Of a DNA stretch of 64,000 nt, positions 45,751-56,728 are shown in pieces. Origin of the DNA: Avena insularis. Lineage: Eukaryota > Streptophyta > Magnoliopsida > Poales > Poaceae. The position numbers and the translations under genes were made by a program. The notes under the pieces were generated by a model. It did not search any database and had not been told where the DNA came from. It was given only the letters and a program-made list of their open reading frames with translations. Within the stretch, counting starts at the first letter, position 1, and each line of letters starts with the position of its first letter. The DNA is taken from the NCBI GenBank assembly GCA_023614405.1, contig CM042684.1, positions 207,148,941 to 207,212,940 of the forward strand, read 5' to 3'.

Positions 45751-47351
45751 ATGTCTAGGGTCTCCGAAACCGAGGATGATATCTATGAAGAATCCATGTT
45801 GAGCCACATGACTACGACTCCACAAGTATAGAGGACATGATGGAGCACTACACCGACAATGGCTCTGCATGCTTTGAGGACCCGGAGCATTGCACCTATG
45901 ACGGCTCCACATGCATGGAAGACATGGAGCATGTCATCAAGTATGGCTCCTCAAGCATGGAGGACTTGGAGCTCTACATCGACAATGGCTCCTCATGCAT
46001 GGAGTACATGGAGCACTACACCGACAATGACTCCACATGCTTGGGTGACATGGAGTACTACATCAACAACGACTCCCCAAGTATGGATGACTTCGAGTGC
46101 TACAACGACGATGCCTCACCAAGCATGGAGGACATGGCGAGCTTCACCCACTTCGAGGGATGTTCCATGAGCCATGAAGAATACCTCCACCGCTTGGAGA
46201 TGGAGGAGTACTATGCCAAGCTAGCAGAGACGCATCATCAAGAAACCATGATCTTCAAGGCCAAGCGTGCCACACCAAAGGGCACCACCTACTTCGATGA
46301 TCCACCTCCAAGGCGTCAAGCGCCACCACCTACATGGCATCATGCACCAGAATCTCCAAGGCGACGAGCGCCATCACCTTCAAGCCACCAAATACCACCA
46401 TCTCCAAGGCGGCAAGCACCACAACCTCGAAGGCGTCAAGTGCAACAACCTCCAAGGCAACAAGTGCCACCGCCTACAAGAAGAGTGGCGCCCTAACATC
46501 ATCTTCCAAAAGAGGTGCCAAGAAGCAAGAATCTTCATCGACATACATCCTCTCGTGATCATCACCAACATCAAGAGCATACAAGATGTCGTTCAAGGCA
46601 TCTTCGCCATGAAGACGAAGAATACATGTTGAGCACCATCCATAATGCTCAACAAAGCTCAAGAAGGCACCACCACCACAAGAAGAGTGCCAAGGACAAG
46701 GAGCATCATCACGATCGTCATGTGGATGACCAAGTGCGCCATCTACATCAACCTTTGGCAAGGCACGCCAATGACCTTCGTCGACACCATCATACGGCAC
46801 CTTCTACTACTCGTGCCACCACCAAAATGGCACCAAGAGCAAGCTCCCCTCCTCGCCATCAACCTTCAACGCCAAGACTTGACGTCCTAGACGCCGCACG
46901 CACCTTCATGGATGAGGAAGACGAAGACCTCTACTTCGCCAAGTTGGACGAGTACGTCAAGAGGACTACACAAGCCAAGGTGCAAGACGGCGATGACAAG
47001 ATCAAGAATGGTGAGCATGGGACTTTCCCTTCACCAAAGGAGGCACAAGGAGTTGAGAGAACCGAGCCTATCCCCATATTCTTGAGTGATGATGTGGTAC
47101 CAATCCCATGTGAGTATGAGAGCCACTTAGCCCACTTGAGTGAAAACAAGAGTGAGATGAGCGACTCCACCAAATGTGAGATTGAGTGGTTCCACTTGGA
47201 GGGCATGAGTGATACACCGAATGAGTTGAGAGTGGTAGTTCATAGGTCATGTGAGACCACTTTGATTTCTAACAACTTACCCTCTACCTCTAGTGTGTTT
47301 CCTCATGATGTGCTAGGTTCCAGGATGAAGAAGCGCCAAGCTTGGAGATGA
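45751..47351 (+). pseudogene. Family C protein, N-terminal half (acidic repeats, Pro/Arg and His-rich parts)
   Basis: The likely start is ATG 45751 (MSRVSETEDDIYEESM). A one-base shift near 45805 moves the frame, which then runs from 45837 to 47351 with a single TAA at 46494-46496. Parts in order: about eight 14-residue repeats (SCMEDMEHYTDNGS type, 45825-46158); an acidic segment EEYLHRLEMEEYYAKLAE; a Pro/Arg/Gln-rich stretch (46300-46490); a His-rich stretch (46520-46800); and FMDEEDEDLYFAKLDEYVK. A frameshift near 47320-47345 joins it to the next part. I do not recognise a family. The low-complexity layout resembles a Gag-like structural protein, but no zinc knuckle is seen. Confidence 0.7.
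45825..46158 (+). repeat. 42-bp tandem repeat encoding 14-residue acidic units
   Basis: Eight consecutive units, each coding for a variant of (S/C)MEDMEHYIDNGSS. All keep the same length and frame, apart from one extra codon in the first. Confidence 0.85.
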
Positions 47352-49510
47352 TGATGCCTCCAACCAAGAAGATGTACATGGTGGATGAAGGTGATTCCAT
47401 CCCCATATTGGATGAAGAAGTCGCCCACATGGAGGCCAATGCTACCACAACACCCACTTCATATGAGAGGTATGAACAAGGTAAGAATACGGGTGTTGAT
47501 GATGCCATGATCCCACTAGTGGACATGATGATTTGTGATGACTTGCATGCTATGGATGATACTTGTGACATGACATATGTTCCACTCTTATTCCCATGTG
47601 TTAATCTTGCTATGCATCATGATGACCATGTGGATTCCCTTTATTGTCATGATATTGCCATAAACATGATATGCTCTAGACGTTACATTGATGATATCAT
47701 TGCTTGCACTTTGTTGAACAATTGCTATTTCCAATGTTTTGCTTGCAATGATGTTACCAATAGTACCCCTCGAACCATGATTTGTCATGAATGTTTTACA
47801 GTTTCTCTCGTTGCTTGCAATAAGTTGAATAATTGCTCTTTCACTTGTTTTGCTTATAACAATAATTATCATATGTATTCTATTGAGATGGCCCCCATAG
47901 CTTTCTCAAATTTTGGAGGTTTTGGTAAATGCCATGATAAGCATGTTCACCACTTGCATACTCACCATGCATCTATTTCATACTTGATTGACATTAATGG
48001 TGATGTGCACAAGAAGAGATACGTCATGATGGATGATGTGTTTCTCTACCATGCACACACGTTCTTTCTTTTGTGTCTGATGTGTGTAGGTACCCGCATA
48101 AGAATGTCAACCTCGATTGAGCACGAGTTGACAAAAAGAGCACTAGAGAGCATCCCCCAAGTGAGTTCAAGATCGAACCTAGCTCTGATACCTTTTGCAT
48201 GCTTTGCATCTTCCATGTTGATAAATTGCTCTTTCCTATGGTTGGCTTGCAAGCATGTTGATGGTATTCTTTCACCTTGTGACAATCATGTTTTGTTGCT
48301 ATTGGATATTGATGCTTTGTGTGTTGCCACAAAAATGTTGAACAATTTCTCGTTTCGATGTTTTGTGTGCAACCATAATGCCATTATGAGCATGTATTGT
48401 CATGAGAGCTTCCAAGTCTCTTGTATTGTTGTTGCAACAAACATAAGGACTACTTGCTCTTTCATATGGTTTGTTTGCAAACATGTTGTTTTTGATTCCG
48501 CTTGCGATACTCATACCCCCATAATTTTGGCTTTTGATGATATGTGTATGGCATCCAACATAATGAACAATTGTTCTTTCCAATGGTTGGTTTGCACAAA
48601 TAATGATGTTGTTTTGGATATCTTTCCTCATGTGTTTTTGCCGAATTATCCTCTCCTTGCATCAAAGATGTTGACCGATATTTTAGTCCATTGCTTTGAG
48701 TGCCACACTAAGATGTTATATGGAGTTTTTGAGTTCCCACATTTGGATGATGTTCAAACAATTCCCATGCACTTTGACCTTGCATACGCATTTCGTTTGC
48801 GATACTTGAGTTGTGCTAATAGTTTTGTGAACAAGAATGGACATGCCACAGAAGACATGCTCCTCTATCACACACAAACATATGTTGCTTGGTCTGTGTT
48901 GTGTGAAGGTACAATTGTGTACGTGTCAACCTCTATGGACAAAGAGTTGACAAGACGAACCATAGAGAGTTACCTATGGCTTCCCTTCAACGAGCTATCT
49001 CTACAACATAAGGTGACTTCATTCTACTTGAGGACTCATGATATAATCTTCATGAATTGTCTATGCTTTGAGTGTTGCTTCGCTTTTGTGGTGAGCTTTG
49101 TAGGCTTAAGTGAAGGTGAAGGAACATTGACGTGTTGGGAATTCAATCATTCCAAGGACGACTATATGGTGAACCCCAGGATCAACAAGGTCTCTCGACA
49201 TCTTCTACTTTGTGGTGAGCATGTAGAGTCGAGGACGACTCTTTTTGAAGGGAGGGGAGATGATGTGGCCCGACCTTCGGTCGTTACCACATCATGGTCT
49301 CCAACTTATGCCAAGTCGTCATGGACTCCAAAGGTGAATCCGTTCCTCTATGAAAGCCCACTTCCTACCCTCTTGGATGGTATACTACTTCATACTCCGT
49401 CCCATATCCATGATAGGTTCACATCAACAAGTACAGAGGCATGGGAGGAAGCCTGGAGCACCAAGCCCGACAAGACGGAGGCTTGGAAGAGAAGACGGAA
49501 GAGGCAGTAG
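47348..49510 (+). CDS. Family C protein, C-terminal half (Cys-rich repeat protein of unknown function)
   Basis: About 720 codons without a stop, continuing the frame after the shift near 47340. It is built from repeated modules. A ~38-residue unit with LNNCSFxCFVCxH occurs seven times, starting near 47699, 47813, 48202, 48319, 48430, 48547 and 48658. A ~50-residue unit with LYHxxT...C.GT...STS...ELT.R..ES occurs twice, near 48010-48160 and 48835-48990. The frame runs through the polypurine tract into the LTR (LTR part 49261-49510: ARPSVVTTSWSPTYAK). The copy at 63174-64000 is about 85% identical and also open. Function is unknown and no enzyme motif is seen. The Cys spacing could bind metal or nucleic acid. 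Confidence 0.72.
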   Translation: MMMPPTKKMYMVDEGDSIPILDEEVAHMEANATTTPTSYERYEQGKNTGVDDAMIPLVDMMICDDLHAMDDTCDMTYVPLLFPCVNLAMHHDDHVDSLYCHDIAINMICSRRYIDDIIACTLLNNCYFQCFACNDVTNSTPRTMICHECFTVSLVACNKLNNCSFTCFAYNNNYHMYSIEMAPIAFSNFGGFGKCHDKHVHHLHTHHASISYLIDINGDVHKKRYVMMDDVFLYHAHTFFLLCLMCVGTRIRMSTSIEHELTKRALESIPQVSSRSNLALIPFACFASSMLINCSFLWLACKHVDGILSPCDNHVLLLLDIDALCVATKMLNNFSFRCFVCNHNAIMSMYCHESFQVSCIVVATNIRTTCSFIWFVCKHVVFDSACDTHTPIILAFDDMCMASNIMNNCSFQWLVCTNNDVVLDIFPHVFLPNYPLLASKMLTDILVHCFECHTKMLYGVFEFPHLDDVQTIPMHFDLAYAFRLRYLSCANSFVNKNGHATEDMLLYHTQTYVAWSVLCEGTIVYVSTSMDKELTRRTIESYLWLPFNELSLQHKVTSFYLRTHDIIFMNCLCFECCFAFVVSFVGLSEGEGTLTCWEFNHSKDDYMVNPRINKVSRHLLLCGEHVESRTTLFEGRGDDVARPSVVTTSWSPTYAKSSWTPKVNPFLYESPLPTLLDGILLHTPSHIHDRFTSTSTEAWEEAWSTKPDKTEAWKRRRKRQ
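49247..49260 (+). other. Family C polypurine tract
   Basis: GAAGGGAGGGGAGA directly before the 3' LTR. Confidence 0.85.
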
Positions 49511-50280
49511 CTGGAGCACCGGAGTCTCTGGCCTGCGCACACCAGAGTCCCAGTCACACCGGAGTCTCTGGCATGCAGACCCCAAAGTCTCCGAACCCAT
49601 CTCCGGACTGACCCCCAGATCGAGCTCGAGGACAGCCAGAAGGCCCCTCCGGAGACGACACCGGAGACAGACCGGAGTCTCCGGACCCCCACACCGGAGT
49701 CTCCTGCCTGAGCGTATGGGCCTGCACCCCGCCAGCTGGGCCCTTGGCCCATGTACCCCTTAGTCCGTCAAGATTTTCCCCTTTTATTCCTAAAGTACCC
49801 TTGCACTAGTGGCTGGCCTATATATAGTGCCCCCACCCCCTCATGTAACCCGAGGCATAGATGATAGACTAAAGAAAACCCCCTTTGTGGAATCTCTAGT
49901 TTTGCCTCATCCCCTTCTACCAAAGGGGATCGACTATCGTCACCACCTCATTGGAGTTTGCATCGCGCCTCCCTCGTTGTACAAGGCCTTGGCATTGGTG
50001 TCCCTTTGCCAAGACGTCAAGACCCTCTCGAAGGTGTTATTCCCTCTCCGCGTGGGATCGAGGGAGCACGTTGACCGATCTTTCCTTGTGAGGATTCTAT
50101 CGGACCGGTGGCCACCGGTGAGAGCAATCGGCCTTGTATCGTGTGTGTTTTGCGTGTGTTCATCGCGTTCTTCGCGAGGTGTGCGTCCGCTTCCGCTACC
50201 TTCCCTTCCCCCTCGCTTTCCCATCGATTTGACCATGAGATCCGTGAAGATCGGGCCACCCACGGGGTTACCCCATAACA
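49261..50280 (+). repeat. Family C 3' LTR (complete element)
   Basis: 1020 bp with the same ends as the 5' LTR. TATATATAG lies at 49819-49827. Palindromes at 49520-49705 are partly eroded, for example GGAGTCTCTGG. Confidence 0.9.
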
Positions 50281-50573
50281 CAACATCTTGATTTCGGATT
50301 TGTTCTTGACATGCCACCTTCCATGCCTAGCCACCATAAGCTTTGTGTGTGTGTGTTTTTTAGTGGTTAGTTAGTTTTGGTGTTCCGCGTGAACTTCACT
50401 TTGCTTGGCTTTGATTGCTCTCAAGTGTTGCCACTTGCACGATACTATCTTCCAAGGTAAAGTAAGGTTTGATGTTGCATCCCTAACCCCCCTACCACTT
50501 CCATATACACCACTTGGTCTTGTGAATCATGTCTAGGGACTCCGGAACCGAGGATGCAATCTATGAAGAATCC
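50281..50573 (+). pseudogene. Remainder of the outer family C leader and start of its protein
   Basis: It begins with the second CAACA of the nested insertion and continues the leader broken at 43307. The start codon lies at about 50530 (MSRDSGTEDAIYEESM). Sixteen codons later it runs into an LTR at a shared ATG, so nearly the whole reading frame, the polypurine tract and the first ~37 bases of the LTR are deleted. Confidence 0.8.
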
Positions 50574-51576
50574 ATGGTCTCCAACTTATGCCAAGTCATC
50601 ATGGACTCCAAAGGTGAATCCGTTCCTCTATGAAAGCCCACTTCCTACTCTCTTGGATGGTATACTACTTCATACTCCGTCCCATATCCATGATAGGTTC
50701 CCACCAACAAGTACGGAGGCATGGGAGGAAGCCTGGAGCACCAAGCCCGACAAGACGGAGGCTTGGAAGAGAAGACGGAAGAAGCGAATTTGGAGCACCG
50801 AGTCTCGGCCTCGCTGCTGAGTCTCCGGCCACACCGGAGTCTCCAGCCTGAAGACACCGGAGTCTCCGGCCTACTGACCCCGGAGTCTCCGGACCCACCT
50901 CCGGACTGACCCCCCGATCGAGCTCGAGGACAGCCAGAAGGCCCTTCCGAAGACGACACCGGAGACAGACCGGAGTCTCCGGCCCACACCGGAGTCTCTG
51001 GCCTAAGCGTATGGGCCTGCGCGCCGCCAGCTGGGCCCTTGGCCCATGTACCCCTTAGTCCGCCCAGACTTTCCCCTTTTATTCCTAAAGTACCCTTGAA
51101 CTAGTGGTTGGCCTATATATAGTGCCCCACCCCCTCATGTAACCCTAGGCATAGATGATAGACTAAAGAAAACCCCCTTTGTGGAATCTCTAGTTTTGCC
51201 TCATCCCCTTCTACCAAAGGGGATCGACTATCGTCACCACCTCGTTGGAGTTTGCATCGCGCCTCCCTCATTGTACAAGGCCTTGGCATCGGTGTCCCTT
51301 TGCCAAGACGTCAAGACCCTCTCCAAGGTGTTCTTCCCTCTCCGCGTGGGATCGAGGGAGAACGTTGACCGATCTTTCCTTGCGAGGATTCTATTGGACC
51401 GGTGGCCACCGGTGAGAGCAATCGGCCTTGTATCATGTGTGTTTTGCGTGTGTTCATCGTGTTCTTCGTGAGGTGTGTGTCCGCTTCCGCTACCTTCTCC
51501 CTTTCCCCTCGCTTTCCCATTGATTTGACCACGAGATCCGTGAAGATCGGGCCACCCACGGGGTTACCCCATAACA
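50574..51576 (+). repeat. Family C LTR, 5'-truncated
   Basis: It starts GTCTCCAACTTATGCC, about 37 bases into a normal C LTR, and ends CCATAACA. The palindrome array (about 50815-51000) and TATATATAG near 51115 are present. A primer-binding site and leader follow, so it is not simply the 3' LTR of the outer element. Confidence 0.82.
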
Positions 51577-52053
51577 TCTGGTATCAGCAGCTTTTGGTTG
51601 CTACGGATTTCCTCTCGATTTGGTCTTTTTCCCCATAAATTCGAAAATTCCACCAAAAACAGCCCCAATTCGTGTTTTGGATCGATCTGTGATTTGAGTG
51701 CATTTTGGTAGGTTTTGATCCATGGATTACTTGCTAAACTTGTTGATCTACCTTCCCCTGCGTTTTCATGGCCTAATTCCTTGATTTCCCCCACCAATTT
51801 GGTGTTTTGGTTCGAGTTTTTCCGCCAAAATCGCGTCCTGGACGAGTTCTGCACGTCCTGGAACCTCCAGACCGGAGATTCCGCCCCCCAGACCGGAGTT
51901 TCTGGCAAAGTCTCCGCCCCCCACTGCTGACAGCAAATCAGTTTCATCGTTTTGAGCATAACTTTTGCATACGAACTCGGATTTTGGTGTTCTTTAGCTC
52001 GTTTTGAAGAGGAGAAGGAGCTCTACATCATCATATCCGTGGTTCATGCTATC
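51577..52053 (+). other. Family C leader, 3'-truncated
   Basis: The primer-binding site TGGTATCAGCAGC is at 51579. Two or three palindromic elements lie at 51868-51915. It breaks off at TTCATGCTATC and continues as family A gag, so a deletion or template switch joined the two families here. Confidence 0.8.
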
Positions 52054-53963
52054 ATCACGAGGCGCCTCCGCCACCTCAACAAAACTTGGAGCGTCAAGTG
52101 ATACAAGTTGAGCGACGCCCACCACGTCAAGAGGCTCATGACCATGTTCTTCGCCATGAGGCCCATGTGCCTAACCAACATCATCAACCGAGGAACGAGC
52201 CTCCTCTTCGTCATCAACCACGTCAAGAGGCTCCACACCCTCGCCACCATGAGGCCCAAGCGCCTCAACCACGTCAACAACCGCGCCAAGAGCAAGAGCA
52301 AGCTCCTCAACAACAATACCAAGAGCAAGCTCCGCAACAAGGACGCGAGAACCAAGTTCCACCTCCCCAACTACAAGATCATCAACAAGGTCACCAAGCT
52401 CGTCGCAATGACCACAACGATGAATAAACTTTTGGCAAGCTCAAGTTCACAATGCCCAAGTTCACCGGATCCAATGACCCCGAAGAATACCTCTCGTGGG
52501 CACTCAAAGTCGAGAAGATCTTCCGCATGCACAACTATAGCAACGAGAAGATGGTCGCCATGGCTTCGCTTGAGTTTGATGATTACGCCAACCTTTGGTG
52601 GGAACAATTTCAAGTTGCTCGTGATGCAAGACAAGAGCCACCAATCACAACTTGGCATGACATGAAGGCTCACATGAGATCCCGGTTCGTCCCCGCGCAC
52701 TACACGCGCGACGTCTTCAACAACCTCCAAGCGCTTCGTCAAGGGACAAAGACCGTGGAAGAACACTTCAAGGAAATGGAACTCAACCTGATTCGCGCCA
52801 ACATTGATGAGCGCATGGAGCAAACAATGGCATGTTTCCTTATGGGCTTGAATCACCCAATCAAGCGCATCGTTGAGTTCCAAACATACAACACCATGGT
52901 TGAGCTTGTGCACATAGCAACAAAGGCTGAACGTCAAGTGCAAGAGGACATCAAGTACAACAAGCCCAAGACGTACTTCACCTACAAGCAAGCTTCAACC
53001 GCTACACCAACAACTTTCAATGGTAGCTCCTCAAGTACCTCCAAGCCTTCCTTCAAGCCCACACTTCCTCAAGGAAAACTGCCCCCAAGTGGCAAGCAAG
53101 CAAAGAGTGATACACCTTTCAACGGTGAATGCTACAAGTGTGGAGGTAAAGGACACAAGTCGGCCGAATGTGGAAACAAGATAGTCTTGTTCATCCACAA
53201 CAATGGTGATGAAGAGTACTTGAGTGAAGATGAGTTTGATGCCCGTGTCAAGGAAGCAATGGCAAGACAACGAGTGGAAGATGGTCAAGAACTTCTCATG
53301 TGTGAGCATGACGCAAGTCCATCGCTTGTCGTCACAAGGATCTTGACCACTCAAGCACAAGAGCATGAAGACCAACGCTCCAATATCTTCCAAACACGAG
53401 CCGGCATCAATGGCAAATCTATCAAGGTGATCATTGACGGAGGGAGTTGTCACAACCTTGTTAGCACCGAGTTGTGCAAGAAGCTCAACCTCACCCTCCA
53501 TCCGCACAAGCACCCCTACCACGTGCAATGGCTAAGTGACCAAGGGTCTGTGAAGATCAAGCATACCGTATCGGTCTCCTTCACCATTGGTCCTTACAAA
53601 GATACGGTGGAGTGTGATGTGGTTCCTATGATAGTTTGCCACATGCTTCTTGGTCGACCGTGGCAATTTGACAAGGCTGCTCAACATGATGGTCGTACCA
53701 ATGTATACACCTTCAAATGGTTCAACAAAACATGTGTTTCACAAAGCTTGATTTTTCTTGGATTTGTCATTTCTTCGAAGGGAATTGAAGTTGATGTTTC
53801 CAAGGTAAAAGACATACGAGATTGGCCCATTCCAACAAATGTGAGTGAACTCCGAAGTTTTCATGGATTGGCTCGTTTCTATCGTCACTTTGTGAAAGAC
53901 TTTTCCACTATTGCTTGTCCTCTCAACGAGTTGACGAAGAAGAATGTCACCTTCGTGTGGTGA
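52054..53963 (+). pseudogene. gag-pol: Family A gag-protease, fused in frame to the end of RT (RT core deleted)
   Basis: It starts inside gag in a His/Gln/Arg-rich region. A TAA stands at about 52425, and an open frame from 52452 continues for 503 residues. Parts: capsid (FTGSNDPEEYLSWALKVEK to FNNLQALRQGTKTVEEHFK), zinc knuckle CYKCGGKGHKSAEC (about 53131-53172), and protease VIIDGGSCHNLVSTELC (about 53425). At about 53745 the frame passes from the protease-RT linker (FNKTCVSQ) straight to the end of RT (LIFLGFVISSKGIEVD). The catalytic RT core is missing, but the frame is kept. A TGA at 53961-53963 then stops it. Compare 59473-61436, where RT is present. Confidence 0.88.
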
Positions 53964-54304
53964 AAAGCACAACAAAAAGCTTTTGATGAACTCAAAAAGT
54001 GGCTCACCGAAGCACCTCTCCTTGCTTTACTAGATTTCACAAAAACTTTTGAGGAGTGCGATGCTAGTGGTATTGGCATTGGAGGAGTCCTTATGCAAAA
54101 CGGACGTCCTATAGCCTACCATAGCGAGAAACTTGATGGTGCTCGCCTCAACTATCCGATTTATGACAAAGAGATTTTTGCCTTAGTTCGTGTCCTTCAA
54201 GTTTGGCAACCCTACCTTTGGCCCAAGGAATTTATCATACATTCCGACCATGAGTCGTTGAAATATCGCGAAGGCCAAGCTAACTTGAGCAAGAGACACG
54301 CTAA
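53964..54304 (+). pseudogene. pol: Family A RNase H
   Basis: It continues the same unit. [26 protein letters not shown] and [11 protein letters not shown] carry the expected acidic residues. A frameshift near 54045-54060 and another near 54300 separate it from its neighbours. Confidence 0.85.
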
Positions 54305-55687
54305 GTGGACTCTTTTCTGTACATTGTCAAGTATAAGAAGGGCAAAGATAATGTAGTTGCGGATGCATTGTCTCGCAAGCATACAAGCCTTCTTACGAGA
54401 CTTGAAATCAATGTGTTGGGTCTTGAGGAAATAAAATATTTATATGCTTCAGACCCGTTCTTCGAACAAATTTTCGCAAAGTGCTCCAATGACAAAGGAG
54501 TTGATGATTTCTATTTGCATAAGGGCTTTCTATTTAAACAAAACAAGCTATGCATTCCGAAGTCGTCGCTTCAACTTTTGCTCCTCCAAGAATCTCATGG
54601 TGGAGGCCTTATGGGTCACTTTGGTCGCGACAAGACATTTGGACCTGCTCTCCAATCACTACTATTGGCCCAAGATGAAGCATGACATGGAGCGCTACGT
54701 TCAACGATGCACGACATGTGTTCAAGCTAAGTCGCAAGCTAATCCCTATGGTCTTTATATGCCATTGCATATTCCTCATACACCTTGGTCTGACATTAGC
54801 ATGGATTTCGTGTTAGGATTGCCTAGATCTAAGCATGGTCATGATTCTATATTTGTTGTTGTGGATCGTTTTTCCAAAATGGCACACTTCATACCGTGCC
54901 ATAAGACCGACGATGCTTCACCTGTTGCAAATCTGTTTTTCAGGGAAATCGTCCATCTTCATGGTGTGCCAAGGACAATCGTCTGCGACCGTAACATAAA
55001 ATTCATGAGCTACTTATGGAAGACCCTCATGGCCAAGCTCGGCGTCAAGCTCCTCTTTTCATCGGCATCACATCCTCAAACCGATGGCCAAACCAAAGTT
55101 GTCAACTGAAGCCTGGGACCTCTCCTTCGTGTATTGATCAAGAAAAACCTGAAGGATTGGGAGGAATGCATCCCACACTCCGAGTTCGCCTACAGTCTAG
55201 CCAAGCACCCAACAACCAAGATGAGTCCATTCATGATCATCTATGGTTTCGAGCCCGTCACCGCACTCGACATCCTACCACTACCTCTCCGTGAGCGAAC
55301 GAACATGGACGTCGAGAAACACGCACAAGCTATGAAGAAACTTCATGAAGAAACAAGAGATACTATCGAACAACAAGTCCTTCACCAAGCTTCAAGGTTA
55401 AACAAGGACAAGAAGGAGATGATCTTTGAAGAAGGTGACCTTGTGTGGATACACCTAAGCAAAGACCGCTTCCCCAAGGAACATGACTCCAAGCTCAAGC
55501 CAAGAGGAGATGGTCCTTTCAAGGTCCTCAAAAGAATCAACAACAACGCCTACATCATCGACATACCGACCTACAAGTACCTTGCAAGCAATACATTCAA
55601 TGTCAAGGATCTCTCACCCTACCATGGAGATGTTAAAGATGATAACCATGAAGAGTCGAGGACGACTCTTTCCCAAGGGGGGGGAGC
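54305..55687 (+). pseudogene. pol: Family A integrase and polyprotein C-terminus
   Basis: Fragments in at least three frames. They are the RNase H-integrase tether ([17 protein letters not shown]), the zinc-binding region with CTTCVQAK, and the core with [11 protein letters not shown] (first Asp). Also present are [11 protein letters not shown] (second Asp region) and [15 protein letters not shown] at 55107-55109 follows VVN. After that comes the C-terminal domain [16 protein letters not shown] to FNVKDLSPYHGD. The last frame (from 55134) runs through the polypurine tract into the LTR and stops at 55911-55913. Confidence 0.87.
55675..55687 (+). other. Family A polypurine tract
   Basis: AAGGGGGGGGAGC immediately before the LTR. 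The reading frame passes through it as a run of Gly codons. Confidence 0.85.
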
Positions 55688-56728
55688 TGATGCAGCCCGT
55701 CCTACGGACGCTCCTACATCTACACCAACAAGTCCCCCAAGTGAACCCATGACTCGTGCACGAGCCAAACTCCTACAAGCTAAGGTTAACTCGCTCCTTT
55801 CCTCGTGCCAATTTGATACCTCCTTGGATGCCATGCTACTTCATGCAACTACCCTATGCATCATCAGGTATGAAGCTTCGGCACATCACCAAGCACGCAA
55901 GGATGGAGAATAAGGAGCACAGCGTGAAGCAGGAGCCGCTGGAGCTGCTCAGACCGGAGTCTCCGGTTTGCTCACACTGGAGTCTCCAGCCTGTCAAAGT
56001 CTCCGTCCTGAAGACACCGGAGTCTCCAGACCCACCTCCGGTCTGCCCCCGGAACCAGGTGCTGGGACAATCTGAAGGCCCCTCCAGAGGCCAGTCCGGA
56101 GACCGATCGGAGTCTCCGGCCTAGACCGGAGTCTCTGGTCCACCACACCAGAGTCTCCGGTCCGACCGTCGCTAGGCATGAAAAGGCCTTTGGGCCTGCG
56201 GCCCATGTAACCCCTACTCCGTCCAGAACTTGTATTTTATTCCTAAAGTACCCCTGTTTAAGTCGTTGGCCTATATATAGTCCCCCACCTCCATTGTAAA
56301 CCCTAGGCATGATGTTGGAATTAGTGGAAACCCCTTTGTGGATCTATCTAATTCTTGCCTCATGCTCCTTGACTAAGGAGCACCAATATCCCCAAACCTC
56401 GTTGGAGTTTGCATCATGCCTCCGTGTTGTACAAGGCCTAGGCATCGGTGTCCCTTTGCCTGGACGTCAAGATCTCATCGAGTCTCCCATCTCGCCGTGC
56501 CGGTTCGAGAGAGAGTCCTCCGCCCGACGCTGATCCTAGGGATTGCGCCGGACCGGTCACCGCCGGCGTGAGCTATTGGTGTGTATCGTGGTTTTGTGTG
56601 TGTGTGTTCATCGCGTTCTTCGTCTATGCGTTCATCGTGTTCATCCTTCCCTCCTCTCCCCTCACTCCACCCTCGATTTGAAAGGGAATCGTGAAATATC
56701 GGGCCACCCTAGAGGTTTGCCCTCAACA
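55688..56728 (+). repeat. Family A LTR shared by two tandem A units
   Basis: From TGATGCAGCCCGTCC to CCCTCAACA, 1041 bp. The 3' end of one A unit lies upstream and a primer-binding site with leader downstream. It thus serves as 3' LTR for the left unit and 5' LTR for the right one. Palindromes lie at 55953-56165, including the perfect 15-base ACCGGAGTCTCCGGT at 55953-55967. Confidence 0.87.
56272..56280 (+). promoter_or_regulatory. TATA box of family A LTR
   Basis: TATATATAG in GGCCTATATATAGTCCCC, about 110 bp downstream of the palindrome array. Confidence 0.75.

Larger units (their letters stand above)
43308..50280 (+). mobile_element. Complete family C retrotransposon (non-autonomous), nested in another C element
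   Basis: LTR to LTR, 6973 bp. The duplication CAACA flanks it at 43303-43307 and 50281-50285. Order: 5' LTR, primer-binding site, leader, one long but twice-broken reading frame, polypurine tract, 3' LTR. No protease, RT, RNase H or integrase motif was found, so it needs enzymes from elsewhere. Its LTR promoter, R/U5, primer site and LTR end closely match family A (see findings). The two LTRs are very similar, so the insertion is fairly recent. Confidence 0.88.

Noticed and set aside
46267..46890. Alternative frames in the His/Pro-rich part of the C protein
   Set aside because: Low-complexity CCA/CAC-rich DNA stays open in all frames. Only the frame carrying the 14-residue repeats and the downstream acidic segment looks constrained.
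52108..52665. Lys/Arg-rich open frame overlapping A gag
   Set aside because: It is the +1 shadow of the gag His/Gln-rich linker. The conserved frame is the one leading to FTGSNDPEEYLSWALKV.
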